From JAVJUV01 sp047314965 (GTDB lineage: Bacteria; Pseudomonadota; Alphaproteobacteria; Rhodobacterales; Rhodobacteraceae): a stretch of DNA of 48,889 nt. Under the pieces are notes generated by a model. It had not been told where the DNA came from. It saw only the letters and a program-made list of their open reading frames with translations, and did no database searches. The DNA lies in assembly GCF_047314965.1 (NCBI RefSeq), contig NZ_JBLBVK010000033.1, positions 1 through 48,889 of the forward strand, given 5' to 3'. Made by a program: the position numbers and the translations under genes. Below, piece after piece: positions 25,120 to 33,515 of the stretch. Numbering within the stretch: position 1 is the first letter of the stretch; each line of letters opens with the position of its first letter.

Positions 25120-26049
25120 TCAGAAGCGCCAGCGCGCCCGCCGTGGAACGCGAACGGCCAACATGGGCATCAGCCACGGTCCCCTGAACCTGTTCAGATC
25201 AAGTGCCTCATGCACGCCTTGGGTGACATGCCCGTCGATCCGCGTCTCGACCAAGGATCTGGCATAGAAGGGGGCGTCCAGCATTGGTTTGACCTGCCGG
25301 GGCTGAAAGCCGCGGTCGGCGCGGGTCTCGCGCCGCACGCCCCAAAGTGATCGTGCCACTCGTGCCTTGGGTGGCAACTCGAAGGTTGCCGTCTCGCCGC
25401 TGTCGGTGAACTTCACTCCGACCGCCAGCTCGGATCCATCCCTGCGAACGGCGTCATAAAAGCAGACCGAACCTCCGGGCACCGGGTAACGACCCCATGT
25501 CCAATAATCGAAATCCTGCTCCAGGGCCCGGGTTCCGAAGTTCGCGTCGAAATAGCCGTGCCCGCTCCACCGCCATCCGTTGCCCAGGTCGACCTCGATC
25601 TTCGATGTGGGGGCGAAGGGCCGCCATACATGCGTGCCGCGGGGTGTCAAAGGCAGTTCGACATCGGTCAGGGCGGAAGGTGTGACCACGATCTGCCCCT
25701 GCATCCGTGACACCAAGGGCAAGGAAGAGATCTCGTCGATGTCGATGATCAGCCGTTCCCCGTCCCAGGTCAGCGAGGATGGCCCGACCGTGAAATTGTC
25801 CGGAGATTGCCGCAGCGCGGACGCTCCCCTGTCCGTCATCGAAAATCGCCCGCCCTTTCCATAGGTAGCAACATTGATGCAGACATGATTTTCCGGGTTC
25901 CTCCGTCCCGACCATCTGTACCAGGGTGAAAAGACCGATCCTATAAAAGCGATGACCGAGACGGCCTGAGTCCCATCGTCCGAGACGCCGTCGATGTACC
26001 ACCAGGCATATCCGTTGGGCGGGACAGCAAGGGCAAAGCAAGGTCCCTC
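25120..26049 (-). CDS. crtC: CrtC, hydroxyneurosporene (carotenoid 1,2-) hydratase; start not resolved
   Basis: Carotenoid 1,2-hydratase adding the tertiary hydroxyl at C1 of neurosporene. The conserved N-terminal block GYAWWYIDGVSDDG...GSVFSPWYRW begins near 26013, and NHVCINVATYG follows. In this frame there is no ATG, GTG or TTG between an ATG at 26331 (403 aa, about 390 bp inside crtD) and an ATG at 25839, which would delete the conserved block. The span given (from 26049) is the part supported by homology, not a proven start. It overlaps the crtD 3' end. A non-canonical start or a local indel is possible. Confidence 0.8.
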   Translation of the reverse strand, partial: EGPCFALAVPPNGYAWWYIDGVSDDGTQAVSVIAFIGSVFSPWYRWSGRRNPENHVCINVATYGKGGRFSMTDRGASALRQSPDNFTVGPSSLTWDGERLIIDIDEISSLPLVSRMQGQIVVTPSALTDVELPLTPRGTHVWRPFAPTSKIEVDLGNGWRWSGHGYFDANFGTRALEQDFDYWTWGRYPVPGGSVCFYDAVRRDGSELAVGVKFTDSGETATFELPPKARVARSLWGVRRETRADRGFQPRQVKPMLDAPFYARSLVETRIDGHVTQGVHEALDLNRFRGPWLMPMLAVRVPRRARWRF

Positions 26050-27521
26050 GCGATCGCCTCGGCCGCGTGCCGGCCGGAGAGCGCAGCCATCGCTATCCCC
26101 GCTCCCGGATGGGCTCCACCGCCCGCCAGGTACAGACCCGGAATCGTTGTTCTCGCGGTCGGTCGCCGGAAAGCCGCCATCATCCCGTGTGGGCTGCGGC
26201 CGTAAAGGGAACCGAGGCTTGCCGGAAACATCCGGTCGAATGCGGCTGGGGTCGTTACCTTCGATGCGTCGGGACGCGGCGTGAAGGTCAGGCCAAACTC
26301 CGTCAGCCGGTTGAAGACTCGTGTCCGACATTGATCTGTCTCCTCTGGAGTTTCCTGATCGGTTGGGGCGGCGTTCTCGATGATTTCGAAGCGTTCGAGG
26401 GCAGGGGGAGCCGTGCCTGCGCCCCGGTCCTGTGCGCAGATGTACAGCGTCGGATCCGATGGTGGCTTTCCGTCCAGGATCGGGCCGAATTCCGCCTCGG
26501 GATCCTCCCCGAAAAAGACGTTGTGATGAACAAGTTCCGGCCCCGCCGTTTCTGCGGCAAAGGCCCAGACCCGCGCCGACAGGCTTCGGGGTGTGACCGC
26601 GGTCTCCGGTACGGCATCTCTGAGGGGCGCACCCAAAAGCCCTTGCCTCAGCGCACGGGGATCGCCGTTGAAAATCGCAGCGTCGACACGAAGCTTTGGA
26701 CCGGTCTCAGTGTGAACTGCACTCACGCGACCATCCTGGATCTCGACACGCGTCACATGCGCGCCCATCCGCATGTCGACGCCCATTTTGCCAGCAAGGT
26801 CTTCCAGCGCTTCCGCAAGTTTGTGCATCCCGCCATGAACCCGCCAGACGCCTGACGCCTCGGCGTGCCATATCAACTGCAGGACTCCCGGGCTCAATCC
26901 GGGCATTCCGCCGACATAAGTGGCATACCGGCCGAACAGCTGCCGCAGACGTGGGTCACGGAATGTTCGCACCAGGCTGCGCGCAAGGCTTGAAAGGGGC
27001 GCCATGTCCCCGATCAAGGCGGGCGATCGCAAGACGGTTGCAGTCATTGCAGGCAGGGTCGGACGCGCGCTTTCCATCATCGCCGCCTCGAAGCCGGTGA
27101 AAAGACGCTGGGCCCGTTCCGAGAAAGAGCGGAACGCTTCCGCTTCGCGCGTTCCGGCAAACCGGCGAACCTCCTCCACGCTGCGATCCCTGTCGGCGAA
27201 CAGATCGAGGCTTGACCCATCCAGCCACCAATGCCGCGCCAGCAGGGGCTCTTCCACAAGCTCGACGAAATCCTCCATCCGCGCATCAGCCAGTGCGAAC
27301 AGGGCATCGAACTGATGCCGCATGGTCAAGACCGTCGGTCCGGCATCCACGGGTCCGGCGGGGCTGTCCACCGTCCGCATCTTCCCACCGGCAGCAGGGG
27401 CGGAGTCCAGCAAAGTTACCCGGCATCCCGCGCTTGCCAGGCGTATGGCCGAAGCCAATCCGCCCATCCCTGCGCCAATAATGGCGACATGCGCGGCTAC
27501 TGATTTATCAGGTCTTCCCAT
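25941..27521 (-). CDS. crtD: CrtD, hydroxyneurosporene/methoxyneurosporene desaturase
   Basis: 526-aa FAD-dependent CrtI-family 3,4-desaturase. N-terminal VAIIGAGMGGLASAIRLASAG, then AAGGKMR; C-terminal LAGGGAHPGAGIAMAALSGRHAAEAIA. The last about 30 residues (from PTDMPGGTS) are out-of-frame reading of the crtC N-terminal region, so the two genes overlap by about 100 bp. It is divergent from crtE across a PpsR-controlled promoter. Confidence 0.94.
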   Translation of the reverse strand: MGRPDKSVAAHVAIIGAGMGGLASAIRLASAGCRVTLLDSAPAAGGKMRTVDSPAGPVDAGPTVLTMRHQFDALFALADARMEDFVELVEEPLLARHWWLDGSSLDLFADRDRSVEEVRRFAGTREAEAFRSFSERAQRLFTGFEAAMMESARPTLPAMTATVLRSPALIGDMAPLSSLARSLVRTFRDPRLRQLFGRYATYVGGMPGLSPGVLQLIWHAEASGVWRVHGGMHKLAEALEDLAGKMGVDMRMGAHVTRVEIQDGRVSAVHTETGPKLRVDAAIFNGDPRALRQGLLGAPLRDAVPETAVTPRSLSARVWAFAAETAGPELVHHNVFFGEDPEAEFGPILDGKPPSDPTLYICAQDRGAGTAPPALERFEIIENAAPTDQETPEETDQCRTRVFNRLTEFGLTFTPRPDASKVTTPAAFDRMFPASLGSLYGRSPHGMMAAFRRPTARTTIPGLYLAGGGAHPGAGIAMAALSGRHAAEAIARDLALPLLSRPTDMPGGTSTASRTMGLRPSRSSLL

Positions 27522-27550
27522 GGTTCGATTGTTGACTCACGCCGCGCAAC

Positions 27551-27593
27551 TGTCCAGTATTGTTTACACACGCAGTGTCATTCTGAATGGACA
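27551..27593. promoter_or_regulatory. Tandem PpsR/CrtJ sites in the crtD/crtE promoter
   Basis: Two TGT-N12-ACA palindromes, 27551-27568 and 27576-27593, separated by 7 bp. They lie between divergent crtD and crtE. The second covers an upstream in-frame ATG at 27587, which argues against that codon being the crtE start. Confidence 0.87.
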
Positions 27594-27622
27594 ATGCGGC
27601 ACAACAGATCGGAGTTTCCGGC

Positions 27623-28510
27623 ATGCCACTCAAGAGCCGCATCGACAGCGCGTTGACCGCCGCCATCTCTGGTGCACAGGCAAAGCCGTCACCGACCCGG
27701 CTGGCATCGGCACTTCATTACGCCGTGACGCCGGGAGGCGCACGGATCCGTCCCACGATCCTTCTCTCGGTCGCAATGGCCTGTGGAGACCGCAATCCGC
27801 AACTGGCAGACGCGGCTGCGGCTGCGCTTGAGATCATCCACTGCGCCAGTCTCGTTCATGATGACCTGCCCTGCTTCGACGACGCCGATATCCGCCGGGG
27901 CAAACCATCCCTGCATCGCGCCTATTCGGAACCCCTCGCCATTCTGACTGGCGACAGCCTGATCATCCTCGCGTTCGAGACCATCGCGCGCGCCAAGGGT
28001 GCTCCACCGGAACTTGCTTTGGAACTCGTGCTAGCCCTGGCAAAGCGCACCGGCATGCCGTTCGGCATCTGCGCGGGGCAGGGCTGGGAAAGCGAGGAGA
28101 AGGTCGATCTCTCGGCTTACCACCTCGCAAAGACCGGTGCCTTGTTCGTCGCCGCAACCGAAATGGGTGCGATAGCAGGTGGCCACGACAGTGAACCCTG
28201 GGTCGAACTCGGCGCGCGGATCGGCGAAGCCTTCCAGGTCGCGGACGATCTGCGCGATGCGCTGATGGATCAGGAGACGCTCGGAAAGCCCGTTGGACAG
28301 GATGACCTGCACGGTCGACCAAACGCCGTGAGCGCGTTCGGCGTCGAGGGCGCCACCCAAAGACTTCGCGATATTTTGGCGGGAGCGATCGCCTCGATCC
28401 CCTCCTGCCCGGGTGAGGCGGCGCTGGCCCATATGGTTCGTGCGACAGCCGACCAGATCATCCCCAAGGCGACGGCGGCGCAGGCACGCTCCGCCATACC
28501 AGGTGAGTAA
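27623..28510 (+). CDS. crtE: CrtE, geranylgeranyl diphosphate synthase
   Basis: 295-aa trans-prenyltransferase. First aspartate-rich motif HDDLPCFDDADIRRGKPS and second FQVADDLRDALMD. The start at 27623 (MPLKSRIDSALTAAI) is set by GGAG 8 nt upstream; an ATG at 27587 lies within a PpsR palindrome. The gene end overlaps the crtF GTG start. Confidence 0.95.
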   Translation: MPLKSRIDSALTAAISGAQAKPSPTRLASALHYAVTPGGARIRPTILLSVAMACGDRNPQLADAAAAALEIIHCASLVHDDLPCFDDADIRRGKPSLHRAYSEPLAILTGDSLIILAFETIARAKGAPPELALELVLALAKRTGMPFGICAGQGWESEEKVDLSAYHLAKTGALFVAATEMGAIAGGHDSEPWVELGARIGEAFQVADDLRDALMDQETLGKPVGQDDLHGRPNAVSAFGVEGATQRLRDILAGAIASIPSCPGEAALAHMVRATADQIIPKATAAQARSAIPGE

Positions 28511-29639
28511 CGTCGATCTCGGATCAGCCATCGACCCGCCGTCAACAAGCGGGCTTCGCCAGCGTTTCCTGAGACTCGCAGCGTCGCCCGGATTCCAGAA
28601 ATGGGCCGCACGCTTTCCGCTGACCCGTGGCATTACACGCCGTGAAGGCGAGGAGATGTTCGATCTTGTTGCGGGCTTCGTCCATACCCAGTGCCTCGCG
28701 GCGCTCGTCGGGTTTGGAACGCTTGATCTTCTTATGACCTGCCCTCAGACACTTCGCCGCCTGGCAAACGCTGCCGGTGTGCCCGAGGAACGTATGCGCG
28801 TTCTGCTGAATGCCGGTGCGGCTCTCGGTCTGATGACCAGAGCAGGCGATACCTACAGCCTCACCCGTCGCGGGGCGGCGCTGACAGGTGTGCCCGGGTT
28901 GGCCGACATGATCGAACATCACTCGGTGCTCTATCGGGATCTCTCCGATCCGATCGCGTTCTTCCGTGGCCAGACCCAGCCCGAACTCGCGCACTTTTGG
29001 CCCTACGTGTTCGGGGCGGGTGCGGCCCGGGATCCCGATACAGCCGCCCGCTATTCCAGACTGATGGCCGAGACCCAGACCTTGGTCGCTGACGAGACTC
29101 TGGCGAGTGTCAGTTTTTCTGGACACTCCCAACTCATGGATGTGGGGGGCGGAACCGGCGCATTTCTGGCAGCCGCGCTTCAGGCGACGCCGGGTCTTCA
29201 GGGGACGTTGTTCGATCTGCCGGGGGTCGTGCCGCCGGCGCGCGAGAGATTCGGGAAAGCGGGGCTCACAGAGCGCACCAAAATCTGTCAGGGTTCGTTC
29301 CGGGACGATCCGCTGCCCATCGGCGCTGATGTCATATCCCTTGTCCGTGTGCTCTACGACCACGCCGACGATACCGTGAAAGCCCTTCTGGCAAGCGTTT
29401 TCCGGGCACTTCCGGAAGGCGGCACCGTTATGATCTCCGAACCAATGGCGGGAGAGCGTCAGCCAACTCGGGCAGGAGACGGATATTTCGCGATTTACAC
29501 GATGGCGATGGAGACCGGCCGGACACGCAGTCCTTCTCAAATAATCCAGTTGCTCGAGCAGGCCGGTTTCGTGGGTGTCAGGCATCGTCCGACGCACAGA
29601 CCCTTCATCACTTCCGTCGTACTGGCGCAGAAGCCCTGA
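28503..29639 (+). CDS. crtF: CrtF, hydroxyneurosporene O-methyltransferase
   Basis: 378-aa SAM-dependent methyltransferase making the C1 methoxy group of spheroidene. A winged-helix dimerisation region near residues 50-120 is followed by SAM motif LMDVGGGTGAFLAAAL. GTG start at 28503 overlaps the crtE stop by 8 nt. The frame upstream lies in crtE. Confidence 0.94.
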   Translation: MSNVDLGSAIDPPSTSGLRQRFLRLAASPGFQKWAARFPLTRGITRREGEEMFDLVAGFVHTQCLAALVGFGTLDLLMTCPQTLRRLANAAGVPEERMRVLLNAGAALGLMTRAGDTYSLTRRGAALTGVPGLADMIEHHSVLYRDLSDPIAFFRGQTQPELAHFWPYVFGAGAARDPDTAARYSRLMAETQTLVADETLASVSFSGHSQLMDVGGGTGAFLAAALQATPGLQGTLFDLPGVVPPARERFGKAGLTERTKICQGSFRDDPLPIGADVISLVRVLYDHADDTVKALLASVFRALPEGGTVMISEPMAGERQPTRAGDGYFAIYTMAMETGRTRSPSQIIQLLEQAGFVGVRHRPTHRPFITSVVLAQKP

Positions 29640-29647
29640 CGAAATAA

Positions 29648-29691
29648 TGTCTAAAAGAATTGACAGTTAGAGTTGTCAGTTTAGACTGACA
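29648..29691. promoter_or_regulatory. Tandem PpsR/CrtJ sites upstream of bchC
   Basis: TGT-N12-ACA at 29648-29665 and 29674-29691, 8 bp apart, the arrangement known from the classical bchC promoter. The first contains a TTGACA (29660-29665) that could be a -35 element, with a weak TAGACT 16 bp on, so binding would block RNA polymerase. Confidence 0.9.
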
Positions 29692-29750
29692 CTATCGGTA
29701 AAGCCGCGAGCGAGTCTCTTGGACAAACAATCCGCGGCTGGGGAGTGAAC

Positions 29751-30692
29751 GTGGAAACAACGGCCGTAATACTGTCAGGGCCCGAGCGCATTGCCGTCGG
29801 ACAGCTCGGTCTGAACGAGCCATCTGACGAAGACATCGTTGTAGAGATCACGCACTCCGGAATTTCGACAGGAACCGAAAAACTCTTCTGGCAAGGGAAC
29901 ATGCCGCCGTTTCCCGGCATGGGCTATCCGCTTGTCCCGGGCTACGAAGCAGCGGGAGAAGTCGTCGAGGCAGGTCGGGCAACCAACCTCGTTCCAGGAG
30001 ATCGCGTCTTCGTTCCGGGGGCAAATTGCTACGAAGGTGCACGGGGTCTCTTCGGCGCAGCCTCGGCCCGCCTCGTCACTCCCGCCTCCCGGGCCGTGCG
30101 AATCGATAAGGGCTTTGGTGCTGAAGGTGCACTCCTTGCATTGGCCGCTACGGCGCGTCACGCGATGGCCGGTCTCGGAAAGGCGATGCCTGAACTGATC
30201 GTCGGGCACGGCGTCCTTGGTCGTCTGCTCGCGCGTATCTCTGTCGCGGCCGGCGCGCCGCCTCCGATGGTTTGGGAAATCGACAAGGACAGGCAGTCGG
30301 GCGCAAAGGGTTATCAGGTACTGCATCCCGATGACGACCCGCGCCGAGACTATCGCACCATATATGACGCCTCGGGCGCACCCGATGTTCTCAACATGCT
30401 GATGGGCAGGATCGCCCGCGGCGGCGAGATCGTCCTGGCCGGTTTCTATGCCGACGATGTCAGCTTCGCCTTTCCCCCGGCATTCATGAAAGAGGCCAGG
30501 TTCCGCATCGCGGCCGAGTGGACGCCGGACGATCTGGTGGCCACACGTCAGCTGGTCGAGGCGGGGATGCTCTCGCTCGATGGGCTCATCACGCACACAC
30601 GCCCCGCCGCCGAAGCGGCTCAGGCCTATCCGACGGCGTTCCGCGACCCGGACTGCCTGAAAATGATCCTCGAATGGAAAGGCCACGCATGA
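29751..30692 (+). CDS. bchC: BchC, bacteriochlorophyllide a dehydrogenase
   Basis: 313-aa zinc-less MDR-like NAD-dependent oxidoreductase oxidising the 3-hydroxyethyl group to 3-acetyl. Conserved HSGISTGTEKLFWQGNMP and VPGYEAAGEVVEAG. GTG at 29751 (METTAVILSG) has GGGGAG 5 nt upstream; the GTG at 29745 is less well placed. Ends in ATGA with bchX. Confidence 0.95.
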   Translation: METTAVILSGPERIAVGQLGLNEPSDEDIVVEITHSGISTGTEKLFWQGNMPPFPGMGYPLVPGYEAAGEVVEAGRATNLVPGDRVFVPGANCYEGARGLFGAASARLVTPASRAVRIDKGFGAEGALLALAATARHAMAGLGKAMPELIVGHGVLGRLLARISVAAGAPPPMVWEIDKDRQSGAKGYQVLHPDDDPRRDYRTIYDASGAPDVLNMLMGRIARGGEIVLAGFYADDVSFAFPPAFMKEARFRIAAEWTPDDLVATRQLVEAGMLSLDGLITHTRPAAEAAQAYPTAFRDPDCLKMILEWKGHA

Positions 30693-31690
30693 AGGACGAA
30701 GTCCCGAACCTCAAGGAATTCGACCAGCGCCTCCGTGACGAGGCGGCGCAGGAGCTCGATGATATCCCGATTGCCGAGCCCACCAAGAAGACCCAGATCA
30801 TCGCGATCTACGGGAAGGGCGGCATCGGCAAGTCGTTCACGCTGGCGAACCTCAGCCACATGATGGCCGAGATGGGCAAGCGTGTCCTTTTGATCGGCTG
30901 CGATCCCAAGTCGGACACCACCTCGCTTCTCTTCGGCGGTAAGGCCTGCCCGACGATCATCGAGACATCGACCAAGAAAAAGCTTGCGGGCGAGGAAGTG
31001 AAGATCGGCGACGTCTGCTTCAAGCGCGGCGGCGTCTTTGCGATGGAGCTCGGCGGGCCCGAGGTCGGCCGCGGCTGCGGCGGCAGAGGCATCATCCACG
31101 GTTTCGAGCTTCTCGAGAAACTTGGCTTCCACGACTGGGATTTCGACTACGTCCTTCTGGACTTCCTCGGCGACGTGGTCTGCGGAGGGTTCGGTCTGCC
31201 CATCGCGCGCGACATGGCTCAGAAGGTGATCATCGTTGGCTCGAACGACCTGCAGTCGCTCTATGTCGCGAACAACGTCTGTTCGGCAGTGGAGTACTTC
31301 CGCAAGCTCGGCGGCAATGTCGGTGTGGCCGGCATTGTCATCAACAAGGACGACGGCACCGGTGAGGCGGCCGCCTTTGCCAAAGCCGTCGACATTCCGG
31401 TTCTCGCCTCCATCCCGGCGGACGAGGACCTGCGCCGAAAGTCGGCGAACTACCAGATCGTGGGAACGAGGGCGGGGCAGTGGGGTGATATGTTCGCTTC
31501 GCTCGCTGAAAACGTAGCCTCCGCGCCACCCCTTCGTCCCACGCCCCTGTCGCAGGACGGATTGCTGGATCTCTTCTCAGCGTCCCAGACAGGAGCCGAT
31601 TTCGTTCTCGAACCCGCAACCGACCTGGACATGCGCGGAAAGAACGCCGCGCCGAAGGAATCGCTGGAGGTCATCTATGACGACGCCTGA
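30689..31690 (+). CDS. bchX: BchX, chlorophyllide reductase iron protein
   Basis: 333-aa nitrogenase-iron-protein-like ATPase that feeds BchY-BchZ in ring B reduction. P-loop GKGGIGKS (42-49), CDPKSDTTS, and cluster cysteines in GRGCGGRG and GDVVCGGFG. It starts in the bchC stop. Its last 14 bases overlap a small ORF that has its own ribosome site. Confidence 0.97.
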   Translation: MKDEVPNLKEFDQRLRDEAAQELDDIPIAEPTKKTQIIAIYGKGGIGKSFTLANLSHMMAEMGKRVLLIGCDPKSDTTSLLFGGKACPTIIETSTKKKLAGEEVKIGDVCFKRGGVFAMELGGPEVGRGCGGRGIIHGFELLEKLGFHDWDFDYVLLDFLGDVVCGGFGLPIARDMAQKVIIVGSNDLQSLYVANNVCSAVEYFRKLGGNVGVAGIVINKDDGTGEAAAFAKAVDIPVLASIPADEDLRRKSANYQIVGTRAGQWGDMFASLAENVASAPPLRPTPLSQDGLLDLFSASQTGADFVLEPATDLDMRGKNAAPKESLEVIYDDA

Positions 31691-31829
31691 GCAGAAGCCG
31701 CGCGAGGAAGTGCTCCAGCAGGTGCGTGAGTTGTTGTCCAGAACCGAACCTGATCGTCTGCGCAATCTCCTCTGGGACATCCGCACTTCGCATCTCGTCA
31801 ACAAGGACATGACGGAAACTCTGCATTGA
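31677..31829 (+). CDS. Small ORF (50 aa) between bchX and bchY
   Basis: ATG at 31677 with GGAGG at 31666-31670, 6 nt spacing, overlapping the end of bchX in another frame and ending TGA at 31827-31829. Protein starts MTTPEQKPREEVLQQVRELL and ends NKDMTETLH. It is charged, mostly helical, lacks cysteines and membrane helices, and holds one tryptophan. It fills most of the gap before bchY, whose possible TTG start overlaps this stop (TTGA). I do not recognise the family. Good ribosome site and phase suggest a real gene, but no homology is established. Confidence 0.6.
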   Translation: MTTPEQKPREEVLQQVRELLSRTEPDRLRNLLWDIRTSHLVNKDMTETLH

Positions 31830-31915
31830 CCGACGAAGTCACATATGACGACGCGGCCACCGCCGACGTGATCCAGGGTCAGACCCGGGTACCCGATCCT
31901 GCGGAAGGAGACGGC

Positions 31916-33385
31916 ATGGGGTGCCACGCGGGCGCCGCCGAGATGGAAGCGGCGGCACGCTTGGCCGGCAAGTCCGACATTCTCGACCGGTACGCCGCTG
32001 ACTATCCGCAAGGTCCGCACGACAAACCGCAATCCATGTGCCCAGCCTTCGGCTCGCTTCGGGTCGGGTTACGCATGCGCCGTGTGGCAACCGTGCTCTC
32101 CGGTTCGGCCTGCTGCGTCTACGGCCTGACCTTCGTCTCGCACTTCTACGGTGCCCGCCGCTCCGTCGGATACGTCCCGTTCAACTCCGAGACCCTTGTC
32201 ACCGGCAAACTGTTCGAGGACATCCGTGAAGCCGTCCACGACCTGGCTGACCCGGAACGCTACGACGCGGTTGTCGTTACCAACCTTTGCGTTCCCACTG
32301 CCTCCGGCGTGCCCCTTCGGCTGCTGCCCGACGAGATCAACGGCGTGCGGATCGTCGGCATCGACGTGCCGGGTTTCGGTATCCCAACCCATGCCGAGGC
32401 CAAGGACGTCCTTGCAGGCGCGATGCTGAACTACGCGCGGCAGGAAGCCGAGGCCGGTCCGGTTCAGGCGCCCGAAGGCGGCAAGTCCGATCGCCCCACG
32501 GTCACCATGCTGGGAGAGATGTTCCCCGCAGACCCGATGGTGATTGGCCGGATGCTTGAGCCTCTGGGGCTCGCCGCCGGTCCTGTCATTCCGGCGCGCG
32601 AATGGCGCGAGCTCTATGCTGCGCTTGACTGCGGTGCGGTCGCCGCGATCCACCCGTTCTACACTGCTGCCATGCGCGAGTTCACTGCTGCCGGCCGCCC
32701 GATCGTCGGTTCCGCCCCGGTGGGCGCGGATGGCGTGGCCAACTGGCTGGCCGGCATCGGCGACGCTTTCGGGCTTGCCGCCGACAAGGTTGCCGCCGCG
32801 CAGAACATTTTCGTCGGCGCAACCAAGGGCGCTCTGGCCGCCACCCCGATCAAGGGCACCGTCACGCTTTCGGGCTACGAGGGGTCCGAGCTGCTGGTGG
32901 CCCGTCTCCTGATCGAATCCGGTGCGCATGTGCCTTATGTCGGGACTGCCTGTCCCAGGACACCACAATCGGCATGGGACCGCGAGTGGCTCGAAGCGCA
33001 TGGCTGCACGGTCAAGTATCGGGCCTCGCTCGAGGACGATCTGGCCGCCATGGAGGGCGTCAAACCGGATCTTGCCATCGGCACGACTCCCGTCGTCCAG
33101 AAGGGCAAGGAACTGGGGATACCGTCTCTCTATTTCACCAACCTCATCTCTGCGCGTCCCCTCATGGGGCCGGCGGGCGCGGGTTCGCTCGCCGAAGTGA
33201 TCAATGCCGCGATCTCGAACAAGGGTCGGATGGACCGGATGAAGGCCTTCTTCGAGGGCGTCGGAGCCGAGGACACGGCGGGCGTCTGGGAAGGCGATCC
33301 CAACCTGCGTCCCGATTTCCGCGCACAGCACCAGAAGAAACTCGAAAAGCAGGCACGGGCTGCAGCGGCGGAGCAAATGATATGA
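31916..33385 (+). CDS. bchY: BchY, chlorophyllide reductase subunit Y
   Basis: Catalytic subunit (489 aa from this start) of chlorophyllide a reductase, nitrogenase MoFe-like. Conserved MGCHAGAAEMEAAARLAG, PQSMCPAFGSLRVGLRMRR and SGSACCVYGLTFVSHFYGA, the cysteines being cluster ligands. ATG at 31916 has AAGGAG 5 nt upstream and gives the usual family length. The frame is open to a TTG at 31826, overlapping the small-ORF stop (519 aa), which cannot be excluded. Confidence 0.94.
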   Translation: MGCHAGAAEMEAAARLAGKSDILDRYAADYPQGPHDKPQSMCPAFGSLRVGLRMRRVATVLSGSACCVYGLTFVSHFYGARRSVGYVPFNSETLVTGKLFEDIREAVHDLADPERYDAVVVTNLCVPTASGVPLRLLPDEINGVRIVGIDVPGFGIPTHAEAKDVLAGAMLNYARQEAEAGPVQAPEGGKSDRPTVTMLGEMFPADPMVIGRMLEPLGLAAGPVIPAREWRELYAALDCGAVAAIHPFYTAAMREFTAAGRPIVGSAPVGADGVANWLAGIGDAFGLAADKVAAAQNIFVGATKGALAATPIKGTVTLSGYEGSELLVARLLIESGAHVPYVGTACPRTPQSAWDREWLEAHGCTVKYRASLEDDLAAMEGVKPDLAIGTTPVVQKGKELGIPSLYFTNLISARPLMGPAGAGSLAEVINAAISNKGRMDRMKAFFEGVGAEDTAGVWEGDPNLRPDFRAQHQKKLEKQARAAAAEQMI

Positions 33386-33428
33386 CCCGGTTTTGCTCAT
33401 ATCGGGTAAACTCACCGCACGGTCGAAG

Positions 33429-33474
33429 TGCCATACACTTTGCCATACGCTCTGCCGACGCTTTGCATACGCAG
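33429..33474 (+). repeat. Short imperfect tandem repeat between bchY and bchZ
   Basis: Four 11-12 bp units, each beginning TGC: TGCCATACACTT, TGCCATACGCTC, TGCCGACGCTT and TGCATACGCAG, head to tail in the 130-bp gap between bchY and bchZ. The other operon junctions here are overlaps or short gaps. Function unknown. Confidence 0.6.
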
Positions 33475-33515
33475 TGCCGCCCCTTGTTTTCAGGGCTTCG
33501 GATGGAGATTTCTCC

